A stretch of DNA of 64,000 bases from Agrypnia vestita (Eukaryota > Arthropoda > Insecta > Trichoptera > Phryganeidae). The notes under the pieces were generated by a model, which was given only the letters and a program-made list of their open reading frames with translations, did not search any database and was not told the DNA's origin. Shown piece by piece: positions 26,013 to 38,300 of this stretch (position 1 is its first letter; every line of letters begins with the position of its first letter). The stretch is taken from positions 1 through 64,000 of the forward strand of contig JADDOH010001556.1 of assembly GCA_016648135.1 (NCBI GenBank), written 5' to 3'. Both the position numbers and the translations under genes were made by a program.

Positions 26013-26496
26013 CAGTAAAAGCTCGTTAATAATTTGAAATTCAATGGACCCAAAAAACCATTTTGAATTGCGCGGAACCCCGTTAATTTGAAATTCAATT
26101 TTTTTAAATCGCAATACAATTGCGAAATTCGCCAATAATCGTAAAACTCATGAAAAAGTCATTAATTTGGTGAAAGACTTATTTTTGCATATTTCAAGAA
26201 TTCATTTTGAAAACGCAATATTCATTATGCTGATACTAAAGTACCCAATATTGATATATTTGTTGTTCTCACTTGCGAAAAAATCGAAATATTTTTTAAA
26301 ATAAAATAAAAAAAATTCAAATTTTATACTTATTTATTTATGGCGCAAGGGGCTAAAAATTATTTCGAAAAACAAATAACTGGGGTTTTCAAATTATCAG
26401 GGTTATTTCACTATGAAATTAACATTGCGGGTTTTAAAAATTTCGAATGATGGTGAATTTCGAATTATGGAGGTTCGAATTAACGGGGTTTTACTG
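26013..26496. mobile_element. pogo-type MITE, near complete
   Basis: Begins CAGTAAAAGCTCGTTAATAA after TA and ends GAATTAACGGGGTTTTACTG. It has all internal family blocks in the orientation opposite to the 21022 copy. The right-hand TA has mutated to TG. Confidence 0.75.
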
Positions 26497-29319
26497 TGCA
26501 TACTTTTAAGTTATGTACGTCTCTTTTAACATACAAACTCGTATTACACAAAGTATATGAAATAAATATGTCGCATCTAGTTTCCTACACAATAGATGAC
26601 TTTTGCCTCAGCCATAATACAAAAATATTGCAGACATAACTTTTGTCCTACAAACCGTTCTCATTCCAACCCTTCTCTGTAGACATTAAATATATTAAAA
26701 CATTTGTCCACGTAAAATATTGACAGGCAATACATAAATAATAACAATTCACAGAAAGGTGCCCGTGTGGTAAATCCTAGTGAGTTTCAAAATGTTTAAA
26801 GAAATGTTGCTAAAGAGTGAATGTGAAAAAAGTCATATATTAGATTAAAACATGGCAAAATTTACGAGTCTATAATCGAAAAAATTAGATTAATGTCTTC
26901 AAATGATGCACAGAAAAAACCTATCGCAAAAATATAGTCACTAATAGGACTCACACTCGGAACTTTGTATTTCCGATGAACAGGTTATCCGATCATGCCA
27001 CAGTAAGCCTATAAATTATGTGTATATTGTGTTACTTTTTAGTGAGACATTTTATCTATTTATTTCCGACAACCCGATCCACCAAATGCAACATTTCTCA
27101 AAAACCTTTGAGTAAAACCTGCCAGATGGCGCCAGGAGACTTTTAGCCGATTTTCAATGAATTCACATTTCACAAGAAACTTAGCAATTTTTCATAATGT
27201 AATTGCTTGATAATTGAAACAAATTAGATAAATCACTCACAGAAAATGAATTCTGAATTCTATATCAAAATCTATAATTCAGTTCAATGGGTGCAAACTC
27301 TGTGTATGCCACACTGTTCAATCCTTCAGTGCCAGAACTCATTGGCGCGACATGTCATGTGCATTTTTATTAGAAGCGACAATTTACACGCCGCAAGATG
27401 CGGCAATAATATCACACGCAACTGACTGGCAGTGTCCAGTGGGTTTTATCCCATAACGAAACATGTAATTTTTTGCCACGTGCGGCAAGAAACCCTGTCG
27501 CGTCTGCAAAATAAGTCACGTGCGGCACGGTTGTGGCGCCGCTGCAGTGGGTTTTGTTCAGCAGTTTTCAATACAAAATGTAGGTAAATGAAAAAAGGCG
27601 CGTGACAAAACACAGCATGTAGCACTGATCGCACGTTTATAACACTTATAAGGCGTAAGCCAAAACCGGTCCACTCATTTTTAGGTCAATAATTCATGTA
27701 ATACTCGTAGTATTGTCAAGCTTAGTTACACAAGACATTCTCAAGAATGTTCATTGGTTGATAAAACGTCTAGCAATGTGAAATTTAGTCCAAATCGCTC
27801 GAAACCATGTGATATTCCATTTTTTAATTTAAAAAAACATGCCCTATAAATGGTTAAAGATCATGTTCTTTTCTAGACTTACAACTCAGCCAATTTTTTA
27901 TTGCTCTTTCGGTCCAGTTAAATATAACAAGTCGCTCACAAAAAAGTACATTTAAATTAAAACTGTAACTTATCGTCTTAGGTTTCAATGGCCACTAACG
28001 TTTACAGCTATACACAATAATACATTAAAATCTACACATGTGTATTTCTAACTCTTGTTCAAACATTACGACTAACAAATAAATGCCATTTATTTAAAGC
28101 AGCCGGCTGGTGTACACAACTTTAAACATTTGTTAAATTGAAGTACATATGCTTTACATGTAAGTTTATCTCAAAGGTAATCAGTTCTGAAAACTATTCA
28201 ATCTCAATAGAATCAAATTTATAAAAGCAACAAATGAATCATATTACACATTTAATGTTAGTGCTCTCGAGAAGTTCGCAATAATTGAAATAGAGCCAAA
28301 CGAAATGGAAATGAGAATGACATCTGAGACCATGTGGAATCAAATCTATGACATGTGTAAAGGTCCATGTACACAGATGAGACTGTGATGTCTTGTCTCA
28401 GAAATTTGATGATATGGATATTCTACTATCCTATTGAATTTACAATATACGATTGACTACTTTTGCAAGAAATAACAGTGCGGCTCTGATGAACATGGGA
28501 TTTTATAAATTGCAGAAATCTGCTCTACGTCAAAACACTATTGAACTAATTAAAACAGCAATGTAAGCAGGCAACAACCTACATGATTTCCGGCTTCGTC
28601 GGTGTCTTAGAACAATGTCTCTTTGTAAATTTAATTGCCAATTAAATACCTCTTCCGTTGTGCATATATAATTTTAGGCAGAAAAGCGACAGCCAAAAAT
28701 GATTTGAAATAGGATGTTTTTTTGCCAATTTAATAGCATAGAAGTCTATCAAAGATGTGAATGTTCATACAGCTTAATATTTTTCATGCAGTAAGTCAAT
28801 TGTGCAGAGAAAATTAAAATCACTCTGAATATTCAACTGCCATGAAGTAAAATTACCTTGAAAAATCCACACTCACATCGCAAATGTTTAAAAAATACGC
28901 CATAAGGTACACAAAAATATATTTGTTTTATGCATCTGTGCACGCGAAAATAAATAATGTTGTCACACAATAATACAACTGATTGACTTAAACTTGCTAA
29001 ATGACTTTTTTAATTTATATTTTACTTTCGGTTAATGTTTTCAAAACGATTAAATGTTATCCTATAAAAATGCAAGAAAGCATTAAGACAACTAACTAAT
29101 GTTAGCAAAATCTTTACAGATTCTTAAAAAAGAGCTGAATTGCAACAGCACTAATTAAAAAAATATTTCACTTCAATGCCTTTCAATACATTTGAATTAT
29201 ATACATTTTCATTTTAAACATTTGCCACAAGCAAACTTGGCATAGAATTTACATTTAGCTCGATTAGCGCTCAACTCGTAAGTAAAACATAATTAACCAG
29301 CCATAAGGTCAAGCGACAT
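26497..29319. other. NC2alpha downstream region, no other gene seen
   Basis: Lies beyond the NC2alpha stop on its minus strand and probably includes its 3' UTR. A GC-richer stretch at 27345-27560 has CCAGTGGGTTTT twice (27438 and 27543) and a small GCCGCAAGATGCGGC hairpin, suggesting an old transposon. The remainder shows nothing. Confidence 0.4.
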
Positions 29320-32300
29320 TCATGTGTCGTAATCTTCATCAAGATGCATCTCAAGAGATGAACTCTTCCGGAAAGTATTTGATGTTAATGTGGCAGGTGC
29401 AGTTTTAAGGACAGGATTTATCGGTAGCAAAGGAGGAGGCTCGTTTGAGACGTGTCCTTTTCTCTTCTTGGCCACAATCGTGGACGGACTAGGCACATTA
29501 CGATCCGACTCAAATTTGTAATTAGACAAATCTAAATGAAATTTTGGGACCGGTCCATCGGTCGTAATGTCTATTTTAATCTTAGGAACACTCAAGTCTT
29601 CTACTTCATTTAAATTTGAGGCAGACAATGCGGAATTTCTTAAATGCGGAGAGTGCGGATTGTCATACAGAGATGTAGTTCTTTTCAGCGTCTGCAAGGC
29701 TGGAGGCGGTCCTTTCTTTGTAGGAGCGAATTGGTTCAAACTTTCCGATCTTTGTAATCCTGTTTTGAAGATGCCACTATCTTTGAAGATCGGGGTGTGC
29801 GGTTGTCTGATCAACGGTGGATTGTTTCTTTCAGTCTGCGGAGTCGGAGTCAAAGGCATGGACGACAAGTCTAAATGAAACATGGGAGTTGTAGGAGTTT
29901 TCGTCGTTACCGTATTGGCGTTATCCCTAAAACTTCTCGACAGATCGATGTGCAACCGCGGAGCTGCCGGTTCTAATATTTTAGTTTCCGAATATGTGAC
30001 GAGCGAGTCTTTGAATCCCGAATTCAAATAGCTCGATCTTGTGACGTTTACATCTTCAGTTTGCTTGTAGAATCCGGCAGAACGGGAATACTCTGGATTT
30101 GGTTGAATGACGGAACTATAAACGGGAGTTTCTTTCTTGTCACTGTCATCATCTTCTTTCAATGTTTCCTGATAGAAGTTTGGTAACCTGATGGGCCTCG
30201 GCGCGGCTGACTGCGCTACGGTTACCACAGACGTGGTAATCAATGGTGCGTTCTGTTGCACGCTGGGTAGAACGATTTCTGGTTTGGGTATCGTCAGTGG
30301 GACGGCATTCTGTCTGTTGGGATAGTGTCTGATGTTCTTCCCGTTACCGTGTGGGTGTTTAGGCCGCTTATTTACGGGTTCATAGTCGCTGCCCGAGTCG
30401 CTGGATTGTCCATTATTGTGACTAGCCGCAGCCGGCCTGGTCTGCCTGGGTTTGGACTCTGGAAACCTGGAGGCAGTGGGGGAGCTCTCGCCGCTTCTGT
30501 TGTGTGCCGCTTCTTTCTCTTCCGCTTGTGAGACGTCGGGTATATTTTTTACCTGAAAACCAAGGAATGTATTGAATAAAATGCTGCAGTCAATCCAGAA
30601 AACTAGTACCTGGTAAGATTGTGGAAATTAGATGGTACAGAAATTGTAACCAGATTTATTGCAAGGTTTTAATCATTTTATTTGACTTGTATGAAAGCTA
30701 ATGAAATATTAATATTTAATATAAATTAATTTCATGATAGTCTTACGTGTCATAACTGTCAACATTACAAGCAAATTGTAAAGAATATTTTCTAAACAAA
30801 ATTAATGATAATAATAGTTGGATCATTTGTACAGCGCAGTTTTCGTGAGTACTCACCTCAAAGGTGCTTCATACAAAACAACTTACTAGCTAAAAACACT
30901 CATTTATTATTACATACCAGTTATACATAATAGTTGGGAGTGCTAGAAAGAATCAGGTATTTTCGCAGAGTGCATACTAGGAGTGGGAAACATTACATAG
31001 TGATGTAAAGGTCTGATTTTATAAGTTTTTATATGATTGTCTAAACAAATGCGTCTTTAGATGTTTTTTGAACTGTGGTAAGCTGTCTGTCTCAGTTTAT
31101 TTGGTAGATTATTCCATAAATTTGGTCCAGCCACCGCGAAAGCACAGTCACTGAAATTGGTTTTGTGGACGCAATTTACTTCAATTAACCTATTTGTATT
31201 ACATGTTGATGCTGAGCGAAGAGTTAGTTGTCTGTTATTTGCGGAAAATGGAATGCAGAAATCGATAATGTATTGAGGAGCCATGTTGTGAATATTGTGA
31301 GGCATAACTTATATTCAATCCTCTCTGGACATTTAAGCCAGTGAAGGTTTTGAAGATGGTGTGAGATATGCGCAGATTTTGATACGCTGGTAATGAGTCT
31401 TGCAGTATTGTACTGAATGAAGAAGAAGTTTTCGCTACTAACTACGAGACCCCCTCTATATCTGAGTACGACATGAGATAAATATTAACTTTGATTTACG
31501 GGCAAGCTAAAAAATCTGCAAATGTATTTTTACCATCATCTGTTACAGAAATATTTTAATAACTCACAGATTGAACTAAAAAATAAACAAATATCGAATG
31601 GAGCCAATTTAAATGTTGAAAGTGGGGGAATATGCAGAGATTTATGAAAATTCAAACACGGGAGTTCGTCAACGTCAACGAAAATCTAGCTATGACTAGC
31701 ATAATCATTTCCTGAAATGATAAAGAATTATTACAGGAAATGCTAAAAACAAATCACCTCATTGCGGAAACGTATTGTATTTTAAGCATTTTTAATATAC
31801 GCACCTAATTTAACAAAGTCAAAACAATAATCTATAAAATCATCAATTTCAAAAAAACGGATATTTTATATCAACCGTATATTTTACTGAGAAGAAAAAC
31901 TCGACGTTTCGTTGAAGGCTTATTCAGCATCATCAGGAGAGCGCCCTATCATGGCGGAGGTGTAGGCCGAACTGATTATTTCTTCCGATGTTGTAAATTA
32001 TATGCACTTTGTTATGGAGTTTTCACTTCTTCTTTGCTTCTCAGTAAAATATACGGTTCATATAAAATATCCATTTTATTTAATACATAAATATGTCCAA
32101 CAACCGTAATAATAAATAATAACCTTAATTAACTCTTTAAAAATTTCAAAAAAGTTTTTACCTATCTTGTGTTTATTTGAACTTCAAACTGTACTTGGGT
32201 GTCTCATAGCTAGTAGCAAAAACTTCAAAGGAATCTTCTTCATGCAATTTTGAATAGAAAATATTCTTTACGCTTTGGGTGAAATGTCGACAGTTACGGA

Positions 32301-35300
32301 GATAAGCGTCATCAAAGTTTGCATTTTTTCTCAATATTTCTGACTTATTTTCTGCAGAATGTTATATCACTACAGTAACTTATATAGAATATTAAAAATT
32401 GATTCGCTTTAATACAAGTCAAGCAGAATAACAAAACCTTAAAAAAGGTTTTAATCATTTTATTTGACTTGTTTCAAAGTAAATAAATTTTTAATATTCC
32501 ATATAAGTTATGTAGTAATAGTCCAACGTTTCACTGAAAATAGGTCAAGAATATTGAAAAAAAAAATGCAATTTTTAATTATTAAAGCTGATCTCAGCAT
32601 AGTTAATAGAATTAAAAAAGATACTAGACGATAGTCCTGTTAGCAGAGATGTGACTTATCTAAGATACAAGTATTTGAAATACAGATACAAGATGCAAAA
32701 TATGTATTTTCATTGTGTATCTGAAATACTTTTTTGGATATTCATCTTGTATCTTGTATTTAGATACATTCTTTTGGTATCTTAGTATTTTGAAAATACT
32801 AAGATTGCTAAGATACTTTTTTCCAATGATGTACCTATAATGAGAAAAATGAGCGACAAAATGTTTGAAGAACTGGTTTTACTTAAGTCTCAATTAAAAC
32901 CTTAAATATATAATATTTTATCTTGTCGCATTTGCGTGATCAACGCGATTTATTCGTAAATAATTCACGTAAAAAATTAAACTTACATTCAATAAAATGC
33001 GTTTTCTTACAAAAGAATTTTATCTTTAAAAAGTATTCGGAAGATACGTATTTTATATCTAGTATTTCAGATACCATTCCAGAAAGTTATTTGTATCTGG
33101 CATCCGAAATACTTGATTTTAAAGTATCTTGCATTTCGTATTCCAGATACTTTGTATAGGGTATCTTGTACATCACTGCCTGTTGGAAGCCTCAACAATG
33201 ATCAAGCTTGCACGCGAAGATGTATGAATGTGCACGAGGCGAGAGTTTCAATGGAGGCAATATATTTCAATTATTTCCGCAAGGCCCAGCGATAAGCAAC
33301 CGGCGCCGGCTGACTATATTCTATATTTGAATATAAAGTTTTAAAATGCCAGACTTTCCGTATAATTTTCTAATTTGAATAATTCTTTACACTTTGGCCT
33401 TGCTTGAATGTAAAAAAAGTGTAGCTCATGGAGTGATTAAGAAATTACAGACGCAGACACATCACAAGTACAGATTGTCCACAACAGGTTTTTACTAATT
33501 GCATCATAAACTTTATTATCCTAAATAATGTGTTTACTCCATCAACTTACAAAACCTATTCATCAGCACATAAACCACTGGCACAAAAAATGTATCTTGG
33601 CTAATAAGACGTTATGCAGGGTGTCTCATAGCTAGTAGCAAAAACTTTACGGATTCCTGCATTGATAATGAGTCGAAAATGTTCAAGCAACCACGACCTA
33701 ATATCGACAGTTATGGAGAGACGCAATACCAAAGTTTGCACTTTGTTTTCAATATCTCTGATTTATTTTTTGCGAAAACTTAAACTATCATTACAATAAC
33801 TTAATAATAATAAAATTTTTGCAAAGTTTTTATCATTTTATTATTCGACTTTAATTGAAGCGAATAAATTTTTCACAATCAATATAAGATACTGTAATAA
33901 CAGTTTAACTTTTTGCAAAAAATAAGTCAGAAATATTGAGAAAAAAATGCAAACTTTGATATTAAATAACTCCATAACTATTGATATTAGGTCATGGTTG
34001 CTCGAACATTTTTGACTCATAATCTAAGCAGGAATCTATCTACCTGTAAAGTATTGTGGACTAGCTCTGTTACTCCCTGTATAATGGCATGCTATACTGA
34101 TTTCAAATATGCCTAATAGCCTCGATTAATAAAAGCGACAAATATACAAGAATGGAAGATACTTCTGGATTCAGCCAAGGACCACCCAGGGCTGTCGAAC
34201 TTATAATGATGATGATAATAGCCCTTATAAAACACTATGGCTATACTAATGACATATTTTGCAAATATCAATTATTATTACCTGGTTATCAGCTTATCTA
34301 GATATTTTTGAAAGGAAACTTTATTAATATTCAGTACCAGAAAGAGCTAAGTCTAATAGAGATCAATGGAGAAAAATTCCTTTTGAGGCCAAGATTCCCC
34401 AGATGTTGTAGTTTATTCTGTTGTCAATATTACGAGACAAATATAGTATGCAACTGGAAATAGTTCACTGCTTTTTGCCTACAGCCGTATTTGATATGTG
34501 CATCTACCGGCAAAATACTGCGAACCCATATTCCATATGCGGCAGCCAGCGGCTAACAATAGATATCTTTAAAATACCTGGGCAAAATACTGCAAACCCA
34601 CATTCCATACGTGGCAGCCAGCAGCAAAAAATAGCTATCTTAAAAATACCTGGACAAAATACTGCGAACCCATATTCCATATGCGTAAGCCGGCGGCAAA
34701 CAATAGCTATCTTAAAAATACCTGGGCAAAATACTGCACACCCATATTCCATGCGCGGCAGCCGGCGGAAAACAAAAGCTATCTTAAAAATACCTGGGCA
34801 AAATACTGCAAACCCATACTCCATACGCGTAAGCCGGCGGCAAACAATAGCTATTGTAAAAATACCTGGGCAAAATACTGCACACCCATATTCCATACGC
34901 ATAAGCCGGCGGCAAAAAAATAGCTATCTTAAAAATACCTGGGCAAAATACTGCACACCCATATTCCGTGCGCGGCAGCCGGCAGAAAACAAAAGCTATC
35001 TTAAAAATACCTGGACAAAATACTGCAAACCCATACTCCATACGCGTAAGCCGGCGGCAAACAATAGTATTTAAAAATACCTGGGCAAAATACTGCAAAC
35101 CCATACTCCATACGCGTAAGCCGGCGGCAAACTATCTTAAAAATACCTGGGCAAAATACTGCATATTCCGTGCGCGGCAGCCGGCAGAAAACAAAAGCTA
35201 TCTTAAAAATACCTGGGCAAAATACTGCAAACCCATACTCCATACGCGTAAGCCGGCGGCAAACAATAGCTATCTTAAAAATACCTGGGCAAAATACTGC

Positions 35301-38300
35301 AAACCCATACTCCATACGCGTAAGCCGGCGGCAAACAATAGCTATCTTAAAAATACCTGGGCAAAATACTGCAAACCCACATTCCATACGCGGCAACAAT
35401 AGCTATGTTAAAAATACATATTTCATCCACTACAGGTCGTAACGGCCTCGAAAAATGTTTCTATCAAGACTGCTTTGCGTGCGCAACTGTGTTTACGACA
35501 TTAGTTAATTTTGCAATATTTGTAAAATCGTCATTGTCAAATATTTTGCCACGTTTATAAATATTTGTTTATTTGCTGTTTGAAAAACATATCCTTTAGT
35601 ATCTTTAGATGCGTTTTATTAGGTATTGTGTGGTCATAGTTTTTTAATTGAGTTTAGATCAGACATTTTCGGGGCTTTCGTCGTTCTTTCAAAACCATAT
35701 GTTGACTAACCCTGACAATGCAAATTACGACATAAAGATATCTGAAAATATTAACAGAAAAATTCATTTAAAAATTGTTCAAAAAACTTGCATATTTTAG
35801 GTATTAATTAAGATAGAAAAAACCAAAAGGTAAGGGGGTTAAATATATGCTAATATCAAACCTCAATGTGCCTAATACATAACACACACTATGAATCAAA
35901 CAATAAAATGTACAATTACAACATACAGTTGGATATTCTAGAATAAATGTAATCGGTCCTAGAACCTCACTCATTAATAGACCTTTTCATACTTATGTAT
36001 TAAAATATATGTAGGTATTCAGAGGTCACACGTTCCAAGTTCACAGCCTAGAGGAAATGTTATCATTCACACAACCATTTTAACAGGAAAACTATAGTAC
36101 AAAATCAAAAATATAACTGTAAATGTGGCGTATAGATGCAAATATAACAAAAAATGTGTTTAATTAAAAGTTGCCAAGATATATACATATCAAGGGTAGA
36201 TAGCCAAAAGAATTTTAGTGATTATTTCCAATTTTACAGGCGAGCAAAAGAAAGCGCTACTGAACACAAAACTTAACAAATAGTAATAAAATACGGAAGT
36301 CCCCGACAAATTACGTTTGGTCTCTGGTGTGTGTTGGTTTTAACATCCTGGTTGTATTGATAACAGCTATCTAATGTAATATTTTTTATTGCAGCATTTC
36401 CAGCTGCATTTAGAAAACATTTATTAAAATCTCGGGCAAAACCATATGCAAAGATGTTTTTATTTGATGATGAATTTAAGGCATATTTTTTAAAATTGTG
36501 AACACACAACCATAAAATGATCATAAATATAGGGTGTCTCTGTGCCAGTAGCAAAATCTTCAGGGGAGTCTTCCTCATTCAATTTTGAATCGAAAATACT
36601 CTTTACACTTTGGATGAGATGTTGACAGTTACGGAGATAAGTGACATCAAAGTTTGCAATTTTTTTTCAATATCCGCCCTCTGCCTCCAAGGGTAAAGGT
36701 CGTCCTCCTGATGACATTGAATAAGAATTCAACGAAACGTCGAGAATAGTTTCTCGGAAAAACATATGGTTTGTATAAAATATCCGCAACCAGTTGCAGT
36801 TAAATATTTCTGACTTATTTTATGTAAATGTAAAACATTGGACCATCACAAGAGTAACTTATATGGAATATTAAAAATTCTTTCGCTTTGGTACACGACA
36901 AAAAAAATGACCAGAATCTTGCAGAAATCTGAAAAATATTTTTTTTGTGTGTTTATAGGGCTTACGACCTATTGTATGGCTGGCTTAGATGGTCACTTAT
37001 AAAATAGCTTCATCTCTATTAGACCTAGTATATAATACATATCTTGAATAATAAGGGTACTTAGATAGATAATTATCTTTTTCAGAGGTCATAAAATGCG
37101 TCATCTCAATCCCTTTTTGCGCTTATTAGACGTGATTACTGTAGTAATGATAAAAAATGTAAGACTGTCCCCTTCAAAAAATCTGGTCAACATTCGAAGA
37201 CCAGCCTCAAAAAGAGTGCAACATCAACATAACTGTTTTACCAAGTAGGTTCTTTCTAGCGTCGTCTAATTCTTTACATATATTTTTGCAAGTACATACT
37301 TTTTTAAACTACACTACAAAAAGTTTTCCTCCTGTATTCATGATATTCTATTTTTTTATATAAATTATTATCTGAACTTTTTTTACTAATGTCGCCACTT
37401 AACATAAGCGACATAAGGAGATAACAAATGATGTATACAATTGATACAAATATACATATTACTAAAATCATTTTGGAATTTCCCAGTACCAATCATAAAA
37501 TGCAATAAACAGTGACATTACGAATCATTAAATATTGAAGAGATAAAGTGAATGGTGTTTGATCACAATTGCTGCCAAAAGGAATTTGACATCCGAAACA
37601 AAAATGTTAGTGTGCAATAAAGTTCTAGTGCTAACACTAATGTATATGAGTGAAGCCTGAAATTCGCAAAAGAAGAATCAAAGTAGGTTGAATGCGATGG
37701 AAGTGTGGTATGCGGTTTGTATGTACAATATAGAATGAAGATTTTACAATATAGAATAAATAAATTAGGTATGAAATAGGTTTGTAGCACTGTAGATAGA
37801 ATTAAGAAAGGGTGATTGAGATGGGTTCGAGCAAATTAAGAATGGTAAAGAAAATATATAGGAAATTGAGAAAGTTGAAAAGGCAAAGGCGTCTCCAAAA
37901 GACCTGACACATCAGGGCATCAACATTCGACATGCTTGAAAGAAACTGAACCAACCAACGAGTGATGATCTTTGTCTCTACTTTTGTGTCAGGGACTTCT
38001 GAACATGCACATTAATTCCTATCTTCTGTACATCATTCACATATTATTTGTAGTAAATGAGATCCATGATGAGATGAGTTTGAAAAACAGAACATAGGAT
38101 GTGAGATAATTCAAACATACTATCCTCACGTGAAAAATGTCACTAATCAATCATATTTTTAACTTAATTATTATTTAGGAATACGCCAGATTCTCACCCG
38201 TATTTAGTTTTAGAATATAGTATAGTTGTTTTTGAATATTGCTTGTTGTGTACTGTTAAAAATTAATATAACAATTACTAAATAAAGAATTACAAAATGC

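Noticed and set aside
29567..29878. 103-residue plus-strand frame
   Set aside because: Antisense shadow of the last NC2alpha exon.
34501..35425. CRISPR-like array
   Set aside because: The whole 72-bp unit is repeated with no unique spacers, and the DNA is eukaryotic with spliced genes.
34421..35442. Repetitive proteins of 80-217 residues on both strands
   Set aside because: They arise from a 72-bp tandem repeat whose period is a multiple of three; frames open on both strands at once and have no start context, splice or family support.
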